In this document: piece by piece, positions 1-9,690 of the stretch
Numbering within the stretch: the first letter of the stretch is position 1
How the letters are laid out: every line of letters begins with the position of its first letter
Assembly: GCA_026413225.1 (NCBI GenBank)
Contig: CM048557.1
Location: 59,324,987 to 59,388,986, forward strand
Reading direction: 5' to 3'
DNA from: Otis tarda
Lineage: Eukaryota; Chordata; Aves; Otidiformes; Otididae
DNA length: 64,000 bases
Made by a program: the position numbers and the translations under genes
The notes under the pieces: model-generated
Databases searched by the model: none
What the model was told of the DNA's origin: nothing
The model's input: the letters and a program-made list of their open reading frames with translations, nothing else

Positions 1-1049
1 AAACAAAACCCTACAGTTTCACTGACAGCTTCCAACAACAGCGGTAAAGCTACAGCGCTGTGGCCTAGGAGATCTCTGCCATTGCAATGCTGGTGGAGCC
101 GGCGCAGCTCGCTCCCTGCAGAGCGGACAGGGGCAGTGCCAGTTTTACAGGGAAGTAAGCAGCGTGACTGTAGGGTAAAGGTTGCAAAGAACTGAAGCTG
201 TACCCTTTGCTGAGGACTTTGATGTGTCTGTACAGAAGTGTTGGAGGCAGGACATTATCCCTAAGGAGCTTTTTGAGCTGGAGCTGCTGTGAAGATGTTT
301 TGTGTACCTTGGAGTGTCTCAGAAGGGATAGCTGGGGGAAAGCTGGATGTCTAAGCCACTCCTCCGGTATCCAGAATGGACACCAAGACTGGCACAGCTC
401 TCTCAGCTGAACCTAAGCCACCGCATCCTGCTGGAGACTGGCAGTGGAGGGGCCAGAATCCACCAAAAAAAGCTGCACTAGGGTCCCAGGCCATTGCCAT
501 ACCTATGTAAATTCCTCTGGGCACAGCAGGGGGCTGGCCCTCCTGCTCTGTGCTACCCTCTGCACCCTGCAGCGATCACACAGAGGGGCTGCAGGGTCCA
601 TCCCTGCCTCCTGCCAGGATAGGAACACCGTCAGGCAGAGGGATGCACATGCTTCTGCTCCTGCCATCTCCTCTGCCTGACACCTTGGCTCTCCAAGAGC
701 AACAGAGAGAACTTTGCAAGGAAAGCAAATGCTATGCACATTTAAAAAATATATTTTGTTCAGCTGCACATCCCTGCCAGCCTTGTTTAGGGATGTTTTA
801 ATTGTATCTGGCTTCTCTTTGATCTTGTCTACAAGATAAGGAAGTTTTAATCTGTGCCTTTAAAAAAAAAAAAAAAAAAGCCCACATCCCTGCCAAGATT
901 TATTAGGAGAGCTGTAAAAAGGGAGTCATCCTGTTTCAGGACCACGAGGCTTATGTAACAGGGAAATCCTAACAAAAAGATACTCCCCCACCCCACGCAC
1001 AGTTTTCCAAGGCACATGCCACTTCAGGCTTTTCAGATACTTGATTTGT
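1..1049. other. Non-coding flank beyond the ANKRD9 3' end
   Basis: No exon or recognisable protein is visible here; the short open frames show no family resemblance and no codon structure. An A18 run lies at 862-879. A second TTTATT (AATAAA on the minus strand) at 899-904 could serve as a distal ANKRD9 poly(A) signal. In human the next gene on this side is TECPR2, which runs toward ANKRD9, so part of its 3' UTR could reach in from the left, but nothing in the sequence proves that. Confidence 0.5.
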
Positions 1050-1344
1050 ATTTGGATCACATCTGTCAGTGGTTTATTTAGATGTATTTACAAACGTGTT
1101 CTCCCACAGACCCTCATTTGTACATGCCATAGAATGTTTTTATAAAATGCAGTGCGGACCTCACCTCACCACAAAGATCTTTAAATAAAATATATTGTAA
1201 AGTGCCAGATACAATTACATTAAAAAATACAGTTCTAATTAAAACAGATACTTGGCTGCTGCATTAGCAGCTTTGTATACCGATACATTTTTAGCACAAG
1301 AGTCTATTTCTGTCAGGTGAGCGGGAGGCTCTCGTACCATCCCT
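1050..1344 (-). other. ANKRD9: ANKRD9 3' UTR (predicted)
   Basis: This AT-rich stretch follows the TAG stop of ANKRD9 on the minus strand and ends near the first good minus-strand poly(A) signal at 1073-1078. On the minus strand the sequence beyond the signal becomes GT-rich (about 1020-985), as expected for a downstream cleavage element. The exact cleavage point is inferred, and a longer 3' UTR using the signal at 899-904 is possible. Confidence 0.5.
1073..1078 (-). terminator. ANKRD9: Candidate poly(A) signal AATAAA for ANKRD9
   Basis: TTTATT on the plus strand reads AATAAA on the minus strand, about 270 nt past the ANKRD9 stop codon, followed by GT-rich sequence. It is the first canonical hexamer downstream of the stop on the minus strand. 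Confidence 0.5.
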
Positions 1345-2223
1345 CTAGCTCTCCAGTTTCAAGTCCAAAGGCTTTAGAAAATGAGGCAGAGGCAGATTGT
1401 CCAGAGCCTCTGGGAAATGCTCAGGTGAAATGGTCGTGATCAAGACACGCATGGCTCCGACAAACAGCGACGGGGGAGCTAAGCCCAGCAGGCACTGGAA
1501 CCTGTTCTCCCCCAGGAGGTCCTGCCAGCGTTGCCGGTTGTCCAACAGTTGCTGTTTCATTGTGAACTGGAGGTCCCGAGGCACGAAGAAGAAGAGGCAG
1601 TCGAGGCAGAGGAGCTTGGCACGCATGTTAGCTGCCGGCGTGTGGGAAATCTGCTGCAGCAAGGTGTCGAGGGGGGTATTCCCGGCACTGTCCTGCAAGC
1701 AGGGCGATGCGCCGTGCCCGAGCAGCAGGAGCAAGCACTCGGGTCGCACCAGTTCGCAGGCCACGTGCAAGGCTGTCTTGCCGCCCTCCACCCGGCTGCA
1801 GCCCCGGCGGTCCAGGTGGCCAGCCCTGTCGCTCGGCGGGAAGGATTGGATGGCCTTGAGGATCCGGAAGAGGACACGGACCCGGTTATAGCGGACGGCC
1901 ATGGCCAGGTGCGGGGCCGAGGACTGGCAGCAGCTGAAGCTTTGGCTGGGCACGGCCAGGGCGCTCTGGGGGAACTTAGTCAGCAGGTGCCGGGCGTAGG
2001 GCTGGTGGTCGTGCACCAGGGCGTAGAGCAGGGCCTCGGAGGGCGAGTACACGCTCACCTTGCCCCCGTCCTCCCAGTGGAAGGCCTCCATGGTCCGCAT
2101 GTCCTCTAGGAACCAGACGGGCAGCAGGTCCCTCACCGCCTGGTAGAAGGCGAAGGAGGATTTCTTACACTGCTTCTGGGACTGGGCGCCGCGGCCGCCG
2201 GCCCACCGGACGCTCCAGGGCAT
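1345..2223 (-). CDS. ANKRD9: ANKRD9, ankyrin repeat domain protein 9 (292 aa, complete)
   Basis: The protein is recognisable as ANKRD9 along its whole length. It starts MPWSVRW (human MPW...) and carries the conserved blocks [17 protein letters not shown] (residues 21-37), [15 protein letters not shown] (60-74), [12 protein letters not shown] (137-148) and LAPPSLF (248-254). The clearest ankyrin repeat spans about residues 148-189 ([10 protein letters not shown], then GHGASP); weaker ankyrin-like helices lie at 60-85 and 104-130. The C-terminus resembles a SOCS-box end, with LPLP at 277-280 matching the Cul5-box consensus. Published work on the family describes a cullin-RING substrate receptor that lowers IMPDH2; its application here is by homology. 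At 292 residues it is somewhat shorter than human (317), mostly through a shorter N-terminus and a shorter loop near residues 190-200. The start was chosen by homology and by a predicted splice acceptor just upstream. The open frame continues upstream to 2742, but that part is 5' UTR, intron and promoter. The coding part is one exon, as in mammals. Confidence 0.96.
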   Translation of the reverse strand: MPWSVRWAGGRGAQSQKQCKKSSFAFYQAVRDLLPVWFLEDMRTMEAFHWEDGGKVSVYSPSEALLYALVHDHQPYARHLLTKFPQSALAVPSQSFSCCQSSAPHLAMAVRYNRVRVLFRILKAIQSFPPSDRAGHLDRRGCSRVEGGKTALHVACELVRPECLLLLLGHGASPCLQDSAGNTPLDTLLQQISHTPAANMRAKLLCLDCLFFFVPRDLQFTMKQQLLDNRQRWQDLLGENRFQCLLGLAPPSLFVGAMRVLITTISPEHFPEALDNLPLPHFLKPLDLKLES

Positions 2224-2292
2224 GGCGGGCGGCCGGGCTCGGCCGGGGGCTGCCTCCCACCCCGGCGCACAGAGCCCGCATCGGGCCCGGAC
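2224..2292 (-). other. ANKRD9: ANKRD9 5' UTR part of exon 2
   Basis: These 69 nt lie between the predicted splice acceptor and the ATG. They contain an upstream ATG at 2281-2279 that opens an out-of-frame ORF of 38 codons ending at 2165, overlapping the ANKRD9 start. Its context is weak (C at -3), whereas the main ATG has G at -3, so leaky scanning is likely. Confidence 0.6.
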
Positions 2293-2493
2293 CTGCGGGA
2301 GAGGAAGGGCGGTCAGGAGCGTGGGGCCGGGGCTCCCACCACGGCGGGGGGACCAGCGAGCCGCGCCGGGCATCACCCCCGCGATGCCGGGGACACCCAT
2401 ACCCCGGCGCACTGCAGCTCCCTTCCCCCGGTCCGCGGGACACCCGCCGCACGGCAAGCCGCCGCTGCCGGCCCCTTCCCGCCCGCCGCTCAC
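2293..2493 (-). other. ANKRD9: Predicted 201-nt intron in the ANKRD9 5' UTR
   Basis: On the minus strand a strong donor, GAGAG|GTGAGC, lies at 2493-2492. A clean acceptor ends at 2293: a CTGAC branch-point-like motif, a pyrimidine tract, then CCCGCAG. Removing it discards the sequence that otherwise extends the open frame upstream of the MPW start. It is predicted from the splice motifs only. Confidence 0.65.
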
Positions 2494-2580
2494 CTCTCCG
2501 CCGTCCCCGCGGTGTCGCTGCCTGTGCCCGCCGCCGCCGCAGTGAGGGAAATGGGGCGGAGGGGAGAGGGCGGGAGCGCG
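2494..2580 (-). other. ANKRD9: Predicted untranslated exon 1 of ANKRD9
   Basis: This GC-rich block has no ATG on the minus strand. It ends at the donor at 2494|2493 and begins about 30 nt past a TATA-like box, so it fits a short untranslated first exon. The 5' end is an estimate. Confidence 0.5.
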
Positions 2581-2602
2581 GACGCGCGCCGCCGCCGCCG
2601 GG

Positions 2603-2712
2603 CCGTTTTTATCCCCACCCCCCGCCCCGGGCGGTGAAGGTCGGTCAGGACCCGGGAACTGTCCAGCCGCCGCCGATTGGCGGCCGCCCCGGCTCCCCCG
2701 GGTTCCCATTGG
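2603..2712 (-). promoter_or_regulatory. ANKRD9: ANKRD9 core promoter: TATA-like box and two CCAAT boxes
   Basis: On the minus strand GATAAAAACGG at 2613-2603 is a TATA-like element placed about 30 nt before the predicted exon 1. Two CCAAT boxes (ATTGG on the plus strand) lie at 2676-2680 and 2708-2712, about 32 bp apart, at the usual distance for NF-Y in CpG-island promoters. G/C runs between them could bind Sp1-type factors. Confidence 0.6.
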
Positions 2713-2819
2713 CTGCGCCGAGAGGACGGGGCCCTGCACCATCGCGTGCGTCAGGGGAGGCGAAGTTCCAAGAAACTTGGCTGGCGGCTGGGAGCGCCGC
2801 TGGGGGCGGGGCGCGGCGG

Positions 2820-3065
2820 GGGCTGCGGGGGGGGGGTGGTCCTCGGGTGTGGGGGCTCAGGGGCGTGAGGTGTTGGGGGCAGGGGATCCGGGGGACAGGG
2901 ATTCTAGGGGGTGTAGGGTCCCAGGGTCATGGGGTCCTGGGGATATGGGGTCCTCGGGATGTGGAGTGCAGAGAGCATAGGATCCCCAGGGGCATGGGGT
3001 CCTGAGTCCATAGGGTCCTCAGCCTGTGGGGTCCAGGGCATATAGGGGGCTGGACGCGTGGTCTT
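2820..3065. repeat. Degenerate G-rich minisatellite (GGGGTCC-type units)
   Basis: The plus strand repeats variants of GGGGTCCTGGGGATAT with unit lengths of about 13-18 nt, for example near 2928-2960 and again at 2995-3045, mixed with GGGGG runs from 2820 onward. The repeated G3-G5 runs make G-quadruplex formation plausible. It begins about 100 nt upstream of the ANKRD9 CCAAT boxes. Copies are too diverged for an exact count by eye. Confidence 0.65.
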
Positions 3066-6000
3066 GGGGGCACAGGGAGACCTGTACTTTGAGACACCCC
3101 GGCTCCCGGGCGTGGGAGGCTGCAGACCCCCCACGGGTGACTGGCTGGAGGGTGGCATCACCCTTCAGCGGGCGCCGGCTGCGGGCTCCCCTGTGCGGGC
3201 ACACGGGTGCTTGCGGTCAAACTCGTGGCTCTCGCTTCTCCCCCCAGGGCAGCGACATTCGCCTACGGGGCCTTGGCCCCAAAATGCCTGTGTGCAGGTA
3301 ACAGCCGCGTGCTGGTGAAGCGAGCGCTGTCGTTACTGAGATCTCCTCTCTCTGGGGACCTCTGTACGCACAGCAGATCCTGGGGTCCGCTCTGTTATTA
3401 CTCCTCCCTGCAGTGGGTCCAGAGCATTTCCCCCTTTCGCGCTGTGTGTTTGACCCCCAGCGTCTCCCCCGCTCGCCGCCGTTGCCCTCTCCGTCAGTGG
3501 GGTGTGATCAGACTCTGCGCAGGTGGGCGATGCCGGGTGCTGTTGGGTTCATCGCCGACAGCTCTGGTTTCTCCATCTTTGGAGTTCCCCAGCCGTCCTC
3601 TCGCCGGCACAGGAGCGCAGCTTCTGCTGGTCGCTGCTGGAATGGGCTACGCTTTCCACGTGTCCTGGCAGGATGCATGTGCGTGCATGGTAGGGGGGAT
3701 CACCAGGCGCCTGCTGAAATGCCCCGCTTCCCCCCTCTCTGCAAAACTGCTCGGGGTGGCGGGGAGGGAGCCCGCAGCACGCTGCCAACTCTCCCCTTGA
3801 CCCCGATGGGAACGAAGCCGGTGAGGAACAACCACTGCCTTTGTTGGGCCCCTTCTGAACCGCCATTCAGCCGGGAAACAATGCTTAAACTGTGCTCGGC
3901 TTGCTTCGTAACTTCTTCCCTGCCACGCCACGCTCGCACAAAAACCCAGTGGTCCGTGCGAGGGGATGCAGGCAGGTGGGGGAGCCGGGCAGGATGCTGC
4001 ATGCCGCTGTCACGCTCAGAAACTCTTGGTGGCCACATCTGAGGGAGGAGAAATCAGGGTAACGTGCGCTTGAGCTGCTTTGCCAGAGAGAATTACGTCC
4101 AGAGTTTGTCAGTGTGATTCGTCATCCCAGGATTCTCGTGGATCCACCGCAGCTCCTGGCGTCTCAGATGTCAGCTACAGCACGGAAAATCCTCTTTCAT
4201 CGCTCGTGTCCGATTCCAGATGAAAACTCATTAAAGGCAGCCGCTTCCAGGGCACTTGCCCATCAGTCGCATCCTATTACTGCAGGCATGGGATAATTTG
4301 TACCAAAGCGCAGGATCAAAAGAAACGGTTTAAAAATCACTAACTCTATAGCCCGCCCTTTGTGTCTGGCAAAGCCTCACTGCCTGTGCCTTGACGGCCG
4401 TCACTGATGGCAGTGCTACCCGCTGCACCTCTGCGTGCCGCCTGCTCCGGGAGATGGCCCTGCCTGCCCACACATCCCAAATCCGTTCCCTGCCGTCGCC
4501 GGGACATTGCCATCAGTTCAGATGCCCAGCATGGTGAGGAGCCAGGTTGCCCAGCCCTTTCTACTCATCTTCCGCGTGTGCCTGGGTAAGCCAAGTGGTG
4601 TTGGAACCCAAAGGCAGGTGATTAGCGCAGTCACAAAGCCAAACTGGCTCTGGTGTAGGAAATTAATGTCTTTGGGGCTGCTTTACTTGGGCCAAGCTCA
4701 CCTGTGGACGTGGGGGGAGCCGCTACAACCAGTGTGTTCTTCAGGCCCTACCACTGGCTTAAAAATAAGCCAGAGCGTGCTGAGTGCTCGTGGCCTCGCA
4801 GCCGGTGGGTAACCCCAAACCCTGTTTGCCAGATGTATTTGTTGCATATGTTCAGGCCTGCCTGTGGGAAAGGCAGCCTGTTTGTGGGCTGCGCTGGAGA
4901 AAAAGTATCATATTTGCCCCCGAAATATTTATATAGCATGCCCAGCACTAGTGATGAAACTTGATGGACCAGAAAGATTTTAGTTTTGCAATGATATATA
5001 TTTTACGCGCAGACCCGCTGGCACGACTTATTTGTTTGCAGTCCAGCCTGGTTTTAATCACTTTGAATTAAGTAACTGATCTTATTACTGATCCGACTAT
5101 GAGAGGGCTTATCACAGGTTCCTTGGCATGTGACAAAGATTACCCCGTCAGTGTGACCACATCTGGGTAAAGTGACGTGGCCTCTGGGAGCTATGTTTTT
5201 TTTCACCCTCCCTCAGGATGTTGATCCTTTGGTTTCTCCAGCCAAAAACCCGCTTAACGCTACCGAAACCCAGCCACGTAATGGGACAAAGGGAAAAGCT
5301 CTGCCGATCCTCATGGCAGACGTCATTTGTTTCCTGAGGTTTTCATTAAATTGAGGGCAGGATTGTATTGACCTAATGATTGCGGGTGTAATTAAAAGCA
5401 GTATGAAAATAGGCAGTATCAGCGAGCACGCTGCACATAGTTAATGTTTAGCGCTGGTTTTGAGTGTGAGATAGAAGATGGGCAAATGGTGCATCTCTTG
5501 TTTTTTTTCAAACAACTGGAAGATATGAGTTTTACTCCAGTCTTTGCAAGGATTTTGTGCATAGGTCTGACTCTGAACGTTTGCCAGTCTCCTCCCTCGA
5601 AAGCAGGCTGGGGACCAAAGGTCGGCAGAGTTCGGACAACAGCCCAGGGCCGAGGTGAGCTGGAGCAGCAGAGCTGCCGCTTTGCTTTAAGCCTCCAGCT
5701 CTGGGGTCTTCGTCAACACATCGGATAGAAACGCCTCATGTCCCATTTAGCTAAAATTAAACATCTTCAGAGAGAAGTGATGACTGAGGAGAGGCAGGGG
5801 TTTGCAGCAGAGGCATGGGGCTGGAATATACATGCAGCGTGTCCTCCCCACCGCAGGCACGTCATTGACCTCCGGTTTAATCTCGTCATGCCCCCGGCAT
5901 CTCGTTTGCAGACAGGGTTCAGTAACGCCGTTTCGACCATCCTTAGCGGGTGTTCTCTTTAGGTCAAGGATAATGTGCAAGTGTATCGGTGTGGTCCTTG

Positions 6001-6747
6001 GGGTCCTCGCCCTGCGTGGGGACACCCTGCCAAAGCCTGGTCACTCGGTGCTGGCCTGCCAGAGATGAGAAGGCAGAGCTGCTGGCAGTCACGGCAGGGG
6101 ACTTGTTCTCCTTCGGTGAGGACAGGCCTGGCGAAGAGGCGGATGGCAGTCCCAGGCACCTCTGCTTAGCTGTGATGAGTAATAGCTGTTGCTGACACCT
6201 CGTGGAAGCCTTAGATAAATATTTTCTCCAGGAATCTTTCTGTTTCGTTTCCTCTGCTGCTGCTGGTTCCCCGCCGGAGGAGCTCACCCTTTGTTTCTGC
6301 CATCTTCGGAGCACCCAGCTGGCGAGCAGGCAGCAGGGCCCTGGCTGCCTGTGGGAGCAGGGATGAGAGGGCTGCCTGGGGACTGTCCTTTCCCTCCCCA
6401 AGAAGGAGGAGGGCACATCTCCTCCCTGCGTAGTGGTGAGGGCAGCTCACCATGGATGTGTGTTGCACATCAGACGCAGAGAGAAAAGCACCCCCCTGCC
6501 TGCACCCACATCTGAGTCTGTAGCATCCATCACATATGTGCCTTTTGTGGGCTTGTTTTGCTCAGCTCCATTTTTTCAGGGTGCATATGGGCAAGTGGCT
6601 GTTAAAAATCACTCTGTTCTTTTGTTTCAGAATCTCAAATAGCTTTGGAAAAAAGACACAGAAGTTTTACTGGGAAGTGGGAAAACAGTTCCATTTGAGA
6701 AACAAGGCCGCTGAAGATGCCACAGAGAGCCAGCAGTGATCTGAATT
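3066..6747. other. Intergenic, no gene seen
   Basis: The sequence is unique in appearance, moderately GC-rich near 3066-4000 and more AT-rich after 4900. Several open frames of 60-209 codons exist in the GC-rich part, on both strands and overlapping each other. None resembles a known family and none is bounded by convincing splice sites. Nothing else was identified. Confidence 0.5.
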
Positions 6748-7197
6748 GGGGCCACAAAGATGGTCAGAGGGCTGGAGCACCTCTCCTATGAGGACAGGCT
6801 GAGAGAGTTGGGGCTGTTCAGCCTGGGGAAGAGGAGGCTCCAGGGAGACCTGATAGCAACCTTCCAGTACCTAAAGGGGGCTTATAAGAAAGATGGGGAG
6901 GGACTTTTTAGCAGGGCCTGTTGCAATATGACGAGGGGTAATGGTTTTAAGCTAAAAGAGGGTAGATTTAGACTAGACATAAGGAAGAAATTTTTTACAA
7001 TGAGGGCAGTGAAACACTGGAACAAGTTGCCCAGAGAGGTGGTGGATGCCCCATCCCTGGAAACATTCAAGGCCAAGTTGGATGAGGCTCTGAGCAACCT
7101 GATCTGGTTGGAGATGTCCCTGCTCCTTGCAGGGGTTTGGACTGGATGAACTTTAAAGGTCCCTTCCAACCCAAACCATTCTATGATTCTGTGATTG
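6748..7197 (+). mobile_element. CR1 LINE, 5'-truncated 3' fragment
   Basis: This is the characteristic 3' end of an avian CR1 non-LTR retrotransposon in the plus orientation. It starts in GGGGCCACAAAGATGG, continues through the well-known segment encoding EDRLRELGLFSLGKRRLQGD and KKFFTMRAVKHWNKLPREVV, and ends with the short 3' repeat ATTCTATGATTCTGTG. It covers only the C-terminal end of the reverse-transcriptase ORF2 plus the 3' UTR. The coding remnant (6760-7149) is still open over 129 codons, so the copy is not extremely old, but 5' truncation makes it non-autonomous. CR1 usually makes no clear target-site duplication and none is obvious. It is the only interspersed repeat clearly recognised in the window. 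Confidence 0.93.
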
Positions 7198-9641
7198 CTC
7201 CTGGCTCCCTTGCTGAAACCATCAGACAACATCAGTCCGTCCAGGGGAGGAGTCGTGGCCTTGAACTCTGTTCTCATTTCTCACCCGCACACTGTCTCAC
7301 TCAGCACCCACCTCTTCTTCCTCCTCAGTCATCTTTTGTATTACGAGCACTCTGTACCTGCCTGACTTTGTATGAGTCATCATTTCACATCAAGCCTCAG
7401 CTGCCCGTAACCGTCTGCTTTGCTTTCTCTGCTGTGTTACAGGGTCAGCTCCATCCTGACCCATAGCGTGAAAGAAAATCTGCTTTGGAAACAGCAAAGC
7501 GAAGAAGCCTTCTCTTGTTACTCTTGTTTCCTGGCTGCTGCTGAGCGAATGTGACACCCTTCCAAAACTCTGCATCCCAGATGACACTCGGGAGCCCAAG
7601 TGAAGCTCTGAAACACCTCACTTTAGAAAGAAAATTTCTCCACCAGCTCTTGAGGAAGTACGTAATGTGAGGGTTGACCGCTGCCAAACATCAGTGCCAG
7701 CTGATGGGAGGCTGAATAAATGGCTCAACTGGTGTCACGGATCTCTTGAGGTTGTCAGCATCCACTGGGGATAACCCGTTTTTTAAGGCTTTGGAAGTTA
7801 TTTTTTATTCTGGTTCCTTGACAGAGAAAAGCAATCTGGCAGAAGTGAGATGGGCAGCAAGATGATACGGTTCTTCAGCTGTAGGTATCTCACAGGCCCT
7901 CAGGGATGGTCACAGGACACATCAGTGTCCCCTTTATTTTGGCTAGGTTCGCAGGCCACCCCTTATTAAGCTTTGATTCTGGCACCTGTAATAAATGAGC
8001 TACATTCAACCTTTCAGAAACCTAGAGAAACTCCCAGAGCTGCAGAGATTAAATTTGATCCAGTATTTTACCAGGGGAAGCTGAAAAGTGTACTTATCAC
8101 TTAAAAGAAAAAAAAAGATACCTTTTGGGGAGCCTTTCTGTTTCGTAAGCAAGTGGATGAGAGGGGTCAGAGAGCTTCTGGTGCCTGCGGACAACTGTGG
8201 CCTTCAGCTTGATGTTAGTTGTTAAAAATATTATCCCAGATGTATTAATACGACCAGACTGGATCGCATCTGAGCTGAAGATTGTGAGCCTAAGGCAGGA
8301 CATAATTATAGAAGCAAACCAGCCTGACATAAGAGTCATCTGTCCTCTTCTACACAAGAAGTGAAGGGGAAAGAGAGGGAACTTATTCTGTTGCAATTTT
8401 TAGATGCTTCCAGACATTAGCCTGAGCCTTGGAGAGCCCCTGCACCGGGGTCCTGGGGCACAGAAGACCCCACATATCCCTCACTCAGCCCGTAGCATGC
8501 TGTGCCACAGGACTGTGCGCTCAGCACATTTTTAACCTGGGGTTAGATTTGCTTAGACAAAGTCTGCAATCGGGAATGACTATTTGTTTGATGTGTTTGC
8601 CTAACAGGATTACCCTTATCACCATGATATAGCAACCTGGCCTTGGCAGAGCAAACCCCAAGGGCTTGAGGGGTCAAACCCTTGCCTCCCTGACCCCAAA
8701 TATGCACAACGTAGCTTGTTTCTGTTATGCAATATCCAGCCGGTGCTTTGGTTGGCATTCAGTGCTCCACTTTTGGAACGAGCAGTTGTGCCATGTCCCG
8801 CTGCCTGCTGACACCGCGCTTGGCATTTCTCTCTCCGCACCTGGAAAAAAAAAAATCAATAATATTCAAAGGCTAGAAAAATGACACGATGCTTTACAAT
8901 TAGAAAATGAGATGCCTGCCCCATTGGAAATTGCTCTGAGCAGGTGCTTGATCCAATTCTGTGCGACTTCGTTGCCCTCTGGCTCCCTAAGAATAGAGCT
9001 ATAGGTAATGAACCAATGAGGTGTCTGCTTTGTATGTCATGAACATGCCTAAAATAATTACAAAAGCATCTGTTTGCCTATAAAAGGGTATCTGTGATTC
9101 TTAACTTTTGATCACTTAAAAGACTCAATGAAGGTGTAGGATGAAAGCTGCATTTTCCTGCAGGTAATTAGGAAAAAGCCTTTGCTGAAGCAGAGCCTGA
9201 CCCCGCTGATGACTGGTGCTCAGGTGTGTCCACCCCAGTTTCTGGCCAGGGTGGGGGCTCCTCCTTGCTCCCCTGCAGAGTCATTTTAACCCCAGCACTT
9301 CTCAGGCCAGCTAACATGAGCCTGGCCTTACCAGCTCCCTCGACTATTTGCGGAGGCAGAACCTGCCGCTTGCTATTTGCCGGCTCCAAAACAAGCAGGA
9401 TCCTCTATTTATAACGTGCTATAATTGTCTTGAATGAAACTTGTGGCTCTCTGGGCTTTAGGGACCTGTAATCAGGGCAGCACCCTAATTCCAGGGGATG
9501 CTGCCAGGGATGCTGAGATGGCTCTGCGTAAAGCCAAGGGATGCGTAGGTACACAGCGCGAGCCGTATGTTCGCAGGCTCCTGGTTTCTGGAGCAGGCTG
9601 TACTTTCAGGGCTCTGTAGGCACCCGTCTCTGAATGAGGTT
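7198..9641. other. Intergenic, with a promoter-like stretch near 9010-9090
   Basis: No protein-coding gene is recognised. The stretch 8880-9160 is AT-rich and contains a CCAAT and TATA pair, listed separately. Other open frames are short and overlap on both strands. Confidence 0.5.
9013..9087 (+). promoter_or_regulatory. CCAAT plus TATAAAAGG motif pair, possible non-coding promoter
   Basis: CCAAT at 9013-9017 is followed 61 nt later by TATAAAAGG at 9079-9087, a near-ideal TATA box at normal spacing. A splice-donor-like CAG|GTAATT follows near 9162-9169, so a short non-coding first exon is conceivable. No protein follows: the downstream ATGs run into stops after a few codons. Chance matches are quite possible. 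Confidence 0.22.
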
Positions 9642-9690
9642 TTAGGCAAAACCTCAGTTATAGGCAAAAAAACCTCAGTTATAGGCAAAC
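9642..9690 (+). repeat. Short tandem duplication, about 20-nt unit
   Basis: The unit TTAGGCAAAACCTCAGTTA at 9642-9660 is repeated at 9661-9681 with two extra A bases, followed by a partial third copy (TAGGCAAA). It probably arose by local slippage. Confidence 0.8.

Larger units (their letters stand above)
1590..2860. other. CpG island over ANKRD9 promoter and coding 5' half
   Basis: CpG dinucleotides are dense from roughly 1590 to 2860 and sparse on either side. This includes the GCC/CGC-repeat-like stretch near 2585-2600. The limits are by eye. Confidence 0.7.

Noticed and set aside
1184-1189. Plus-strand AATAAA as the poly(A) signal of a gene arriving from the left
   Set aside because: It lies within the predicted ANKRD9 3' UTR in AT-rich sequence, and nothing in 1-1183 identifies a plus-strand gene.
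2224-2742. N-terminal extension of ANKRD9 to a 465-residue protein
   Set aside because: The extra part is Pro/Gly/Arg-rich CpG-island sequence that crosses a predicted 5' UTR intron, a TATA-like box and CCAAT boxes, and it has no counterpart in ANKRD9 proteins, which begin with MPW.
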